Assembly: GCF_002943415.1 (NCBI RefSeq) | Contig: NZ_PTQZ01000049.1 | Span: forward strand, 1 to 9,341 | DNA from: Amnimonas aquatica | GTDB lineage: Bacteria > Pseudomonadota > Gammaproteobacteria > Pseudomonadales > Moraxellaceae | Direction of reading: 5' to 3' | Length of the DNA: 9,341 nucleotides | In this document: one piece after another, positions 7,635-9,341 of the stretch | Numbering within the stretch: the first letter of the stretch is position 1 | How the letters are laid out: each line of letters starts with the position of its first letter | The notes under the pieces: generated by a model | Seen by the model: the letters and a program-made list of their open reading frames with translations, nothing else | Databases searched by the model: none | What the model was told of the DNA's origin: nothing | Made by a program: the position numbers and the translations under genes

Positions 7635-8830
7635 GCCATCTCCCTCAGGTGAAAATCCCCGCCACCTACATCCGTGGCGGCACGTCCAAGGGCGTGTTCT
7701 TCCGGCTCCAGGACCTGCCCGTGTCCTGCCAGGTGCCAGGCGAGGCGCGCGACCGGCTGTTCATGCGCGTGATCGGCAGCCCCGACCCCTATGCCGCCCA
7801 TATCGACGGCATGGGCGGCGCCACGTCGAGCACGTCCAAGTGCGTGATCCTGGCCAAGAGCAGCGTGCCGGACCACGATGTGGACTACCTCTATGGCCAG
7901 GTCTCGATCGACAAGGCCTTCGTGGACTGGAGCGGCAACTGCGGCAACCTGTCCACGGCGGCGGGCTCGTTCGCGATCCAGGCCGGGCTGGTTGATGCGT
8001 CGCGCATTCCGCAGAACGGCACCTGTGTCGTGCGCATCTGGCAGGCCAACATCGGCAAGACCATCATCGCCCATGTGCCGGTGACCGGCGGCGAGGTGCA
8101 GGAGACCGGTGACTTCGAGCTCGACGGCGTGACCTTCCCGGCCGCCGAGATCGTGCTCGAGTTCCTCGATCCGTCGGATGACGGCGAGGATGGCGGCTCC
8201 ATGTTCCCGACCGGAAACCTCGTCGATGACCTCGAGGTGCCGGAGGCTGTCGTGAAGGGCGGTATCTTGAAGGCGACCATGATCAGCGCCGGCATTCCGA
8301 CCGTTTTCGTGAACGCGGCGGACATCGGCTACACCGGCACCGAGCTGCGCGAGCAGATCAACACCGATCCCGAGGCGCTCAAGCGCTTCGAGGCCATCCG
8401 TGTCGCCGGCGCCCTGCGCATGGGCCTGATCGGGACGCCGGAAGAGGCCGCGACCCGCCAGCACACGCCGAAGATCGCCTTCGTGGCGCCGGCGACCGAC
8501 TACGTGTCGTCCAGCGGCAAGGCCATCAAGGCCGGCGAGGTCGACCTGCTGGTGCGCGCGCTGTCCATGGGCAAGCTGCACCACGCCATGATGGGCACCG
8601 CCTCCGTGGCCATCGCCACCGCCGCCGCGGTCCCGGGCACGCTGGTGAACCTGGCCGCCGGTGGCGGCGCGCGCGAGGCGGTGACCTTTGGGCATCCGTC
8701 CGGCACGCTGCGTGTCGGTGCCGCCGCCGAGCAGCAGAATGGCCAGTGGACGGTGACCAAGGCCATCATGAGCCGCAGCGCGCGAATCCTGATGGAAGGC
8801 TGGGTGAGGGTGCCGGGCGGCAGCTTCTGA
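7631..8830 (+). CDS. prpF: 2-methylaconitate cis-trans isomerase, AcnD accessory protein
   Basis: PrpF isomerises the methylaconitate released by AcnD into the isomer that aconitase can rehydrate to 2-methylisocitrate. It was first described as a protein needed for AcnD function. The 399-residue protein has the diaminopimelate epimerase-like fold. The N-terminus shows IRGGTSKGVFF (14-24). A conserved Lys (Lys70 in SSTSK) and Cys (Cys104 in SGNCGN) correspond to the active-site pair known from the family. The second half contains HHAMMGTASVAIATAAAVPG, a conserved helix region. The start overlaps the acnD stop by four bases (ATGA), with GGAGG at 7616-7620 ten bases upstream. It is the last gene of the operon, and hairpins follow before the convergent gene. 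Confidence 0.96.
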   Translation: MSHLPQVKIPATYIRGGTSKGVFFRLQDLPVSCQVPGEARDRLFMRVIGSPDPYAAHIDGMGGATSSTSKCVILAKSSVPDHDVDYLYGQVSIDKAFVDWSGNCGNLSTAAGSFAIQAGLVDASRIPQNGTCVVRIWQANIGKTIIAHVPVTGGEVQETGDFELDGVTFPAAEIVLEFLDPSDDGEDGGSMFPTGNLVDDLEVPEAVVKGGILKATMISAGIPTVFVNAADIGYTGTELREQINTDPEALKRFEAIRVAGALRMGLIGTPEEAATRQHTPKIAFVAPATDYVSSSGKAIKAGEVDLLVRALSMGKLHHAMMGTASVAIATAAAVPGTLVNLAAGGGAREAVTFGHPSGTLRVGAAAEQQNGQWTVTKAIMSRSARILMEGWVRVPGGSF

Positions 8831-8836
8831 CCGTTT

Positions 8837-8870
8837 CCGTGCCGGTGCGCCGTTGTGGCTGCCGGCACGG
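8837..8870 (+). terminator. Hairpin directly after prpF
   Basis: CCGTGCCGG (8837-8845) pairs perfectly with CCGGCACGG (8862-8870) across a 16-base loop, beginning 7 bases past the prpF stop. It is followed by TCTCCC rather than a run of T, so it may be a weak terminator or a 3' end protector acting with the stronger hairpin 40 bases further on. Confidence 0.4.
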
Positions 8871-8909
8871 TCTCCCGTGCCTTGCCTTCATGCTGCACCA
8901 GTGTCCATA

Positions 8910-8950
8910 GCAAATGCCCCGCACCTGTCTGACAGGCGCGGGGCATTTGC
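8910..8950. terminator. Strong hairpin between convergent genes, probable bidirectional terminator
   Basis: A 13-base-pair perfect stem (GCAAATGCCCCGC at 8910-8922 with its exact complement at 8938-8950) continues, after one A-C mismatch, into a short inner stem (CCTGT with ACAGG). The structure ends right at the TAA of the minus-strand gene and lies 80 bases past prpF, so it can serve both transcripts. T tracts are short on both strands (TTATG on plus, TATGG on minus). Confidence 0.65.
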
Positions 8951-9341
8951 TTATGGGTGGCTGCTCCGGGGCGTGCCGTCGTCGGTCGCCGCAGTCACTG
9001 CGGCTGCCGCTCGGGCATCGGCGGGCAGGGGCGGGTGAGTGCCCAGCGCAGAGGTTGCCTCTGCGGCATCCGGCACGCCGGCCGGCGGCTCCGGCCGCAG
9101 CCAGAGCCAGACCAGCACGCTCAGCATGATGGCGCTGACCAGGGCGAAGGGCAGGACATGGTCGCTGGTCCAGGCCAGGATGACGGCGCACAGCGCCATC
9201 ATGACGGTGGCACTCCATTTCGCCCGGCGGCTGACGAAGCCGCCGGCGCGCCAGTTGGAGATCATGGGGCCGAACAGCTCGTGGCGCTCGAGCCAGGCCA
9301 GCAGGCGGGGCGAGCCGCGGCTGGCGAACCAGGCCGCGAGC
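8951..9341 (-). CDS. DUF454 / YbaN-like inner-membrane protein, 5' truncated by window edge
   Basis: This is the C-terminal part of a small membrane protein read leftward. The frame is open to the right edge, beginning LAAWFASRGSPRLLAWLERH, so the ATG at 9265 is probably internal. The pattern FASRGSPRLLAWLE, then LFGPMISNWR, GGFVSRRAKW and two hydrophobic helices matches the DUF454/YbaN family of predicted inner-membrane proteins, whose function is unknown. After the last helix (LVSAIMLSVLVWLWL) there is a hydrophilic tail of about 46 residues rich in Ala, Pro and Thr, which seems longer than in typical members. The gene converges on prpF and shares a likely terminator with it. Nothing links it to propionate metabolism. 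The family call comes from motif memory. Confidence 0.8.
   Translation of the reverse strand, partial: LAAWFASRGSPRLLAWLERHELFGPMISNWRAGGFVSRRAKWSATVMMALCAVILAWTSDHVLPFALVSAIMLSVLVWLWLRPEPPAGVPDAAEATSALGTHPPLPADARAAAAVTAATDDGTPRSSHP

Noticed and set aside
7448..8695. Minus-strand open frame opposite prpF and the end of acnD (415 codons)
   Set aside because: It is a shadow of prpF and acnD; prpF has clear family motifs and this frame has none.
8853..9129. Short plus-strand open frames across the prpF-DUF454 gap
   Set aside because: They run through the convergent hairpin and antisense to the DUF454-like gene, and have Ala/Arg-rich content and no ribosome site or motif.

Overview
The window is a GC-rich bacterial chromosome segment dominated by a 2-methylcitrate cycle operon for propionate/propionyl-CoA catabolism. 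Codon third positions are almost all G or C. The gene set (GntR-type regulator, prpB, prpC, acnD, prpF) is the arrangement typical of Gamma- and Betaproteobacteria that use the iron-sulfur dehydratase AcnD plus PrpF instead of PrpD. I cannot name the genus from the sequence alone. No mobile element, CRISPR array, tRNA or rRNA is visible.

Layout. (1) Positions 2-430 (+) hold the 3' end of a YjdF/DUF2238 membrane protein gene, cut by the window edge. (2) 438-1835 (+) encodes an MFS transporter of the UMF1/Atg22-like type, 7 bases after the first gene. (3) 1836-2081 is a control region with a GC hairpin behind the transporter, a candidate sigma70 promoter, a perfect inverted repeat (GATTGT-AG-ACAATC) and a second, imperfect copy of its core 72 bp upstream. 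(4) About 2082-8830 (+) is the operon: GntR/FCD regulator, prpB (methylisocitrate lyase), prpC (methylcitrate synthase), a 120-base gap with two hairpins, acnD (Fe-S methylcitrate dehydratase) and prpF (aconitate isomerase). (5) 8831-8950 is a convergent intergenic stretch with two hairpins. (6) 8951-9341 (-) is the 3' part of a DUF454/YbaN-like inner-membrane protein gene, cut by the right edge.

How it works together. PrpC condenses propionyl-CoA with oxaloacetate to 2-methylcitrate. AcnD dehydrates this to a methylaconitate and PrpF isomerises that product to the form that can be rehydrated to 2-methylisocitrate. PrpB cleaves 2-methylisocitrate to pyruvate and succinate. The regulator is the first gene of its own operon and overlaps prpB by one base, so autoregulation with co-regulation of the pathway is likely. 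No prpD, no propionyl-CoA synthetase gene (prpE/acs) and no dedicated hydratase for the last step are in view. The housekeeping aconitase AcnB usually performs that step.

I see no clearly new biological system. The points most worth checking are regulatory: the paired operator-like sites, the regulator's start codon, and the terminator-like hairpin inside the operon between prpC and acnD.
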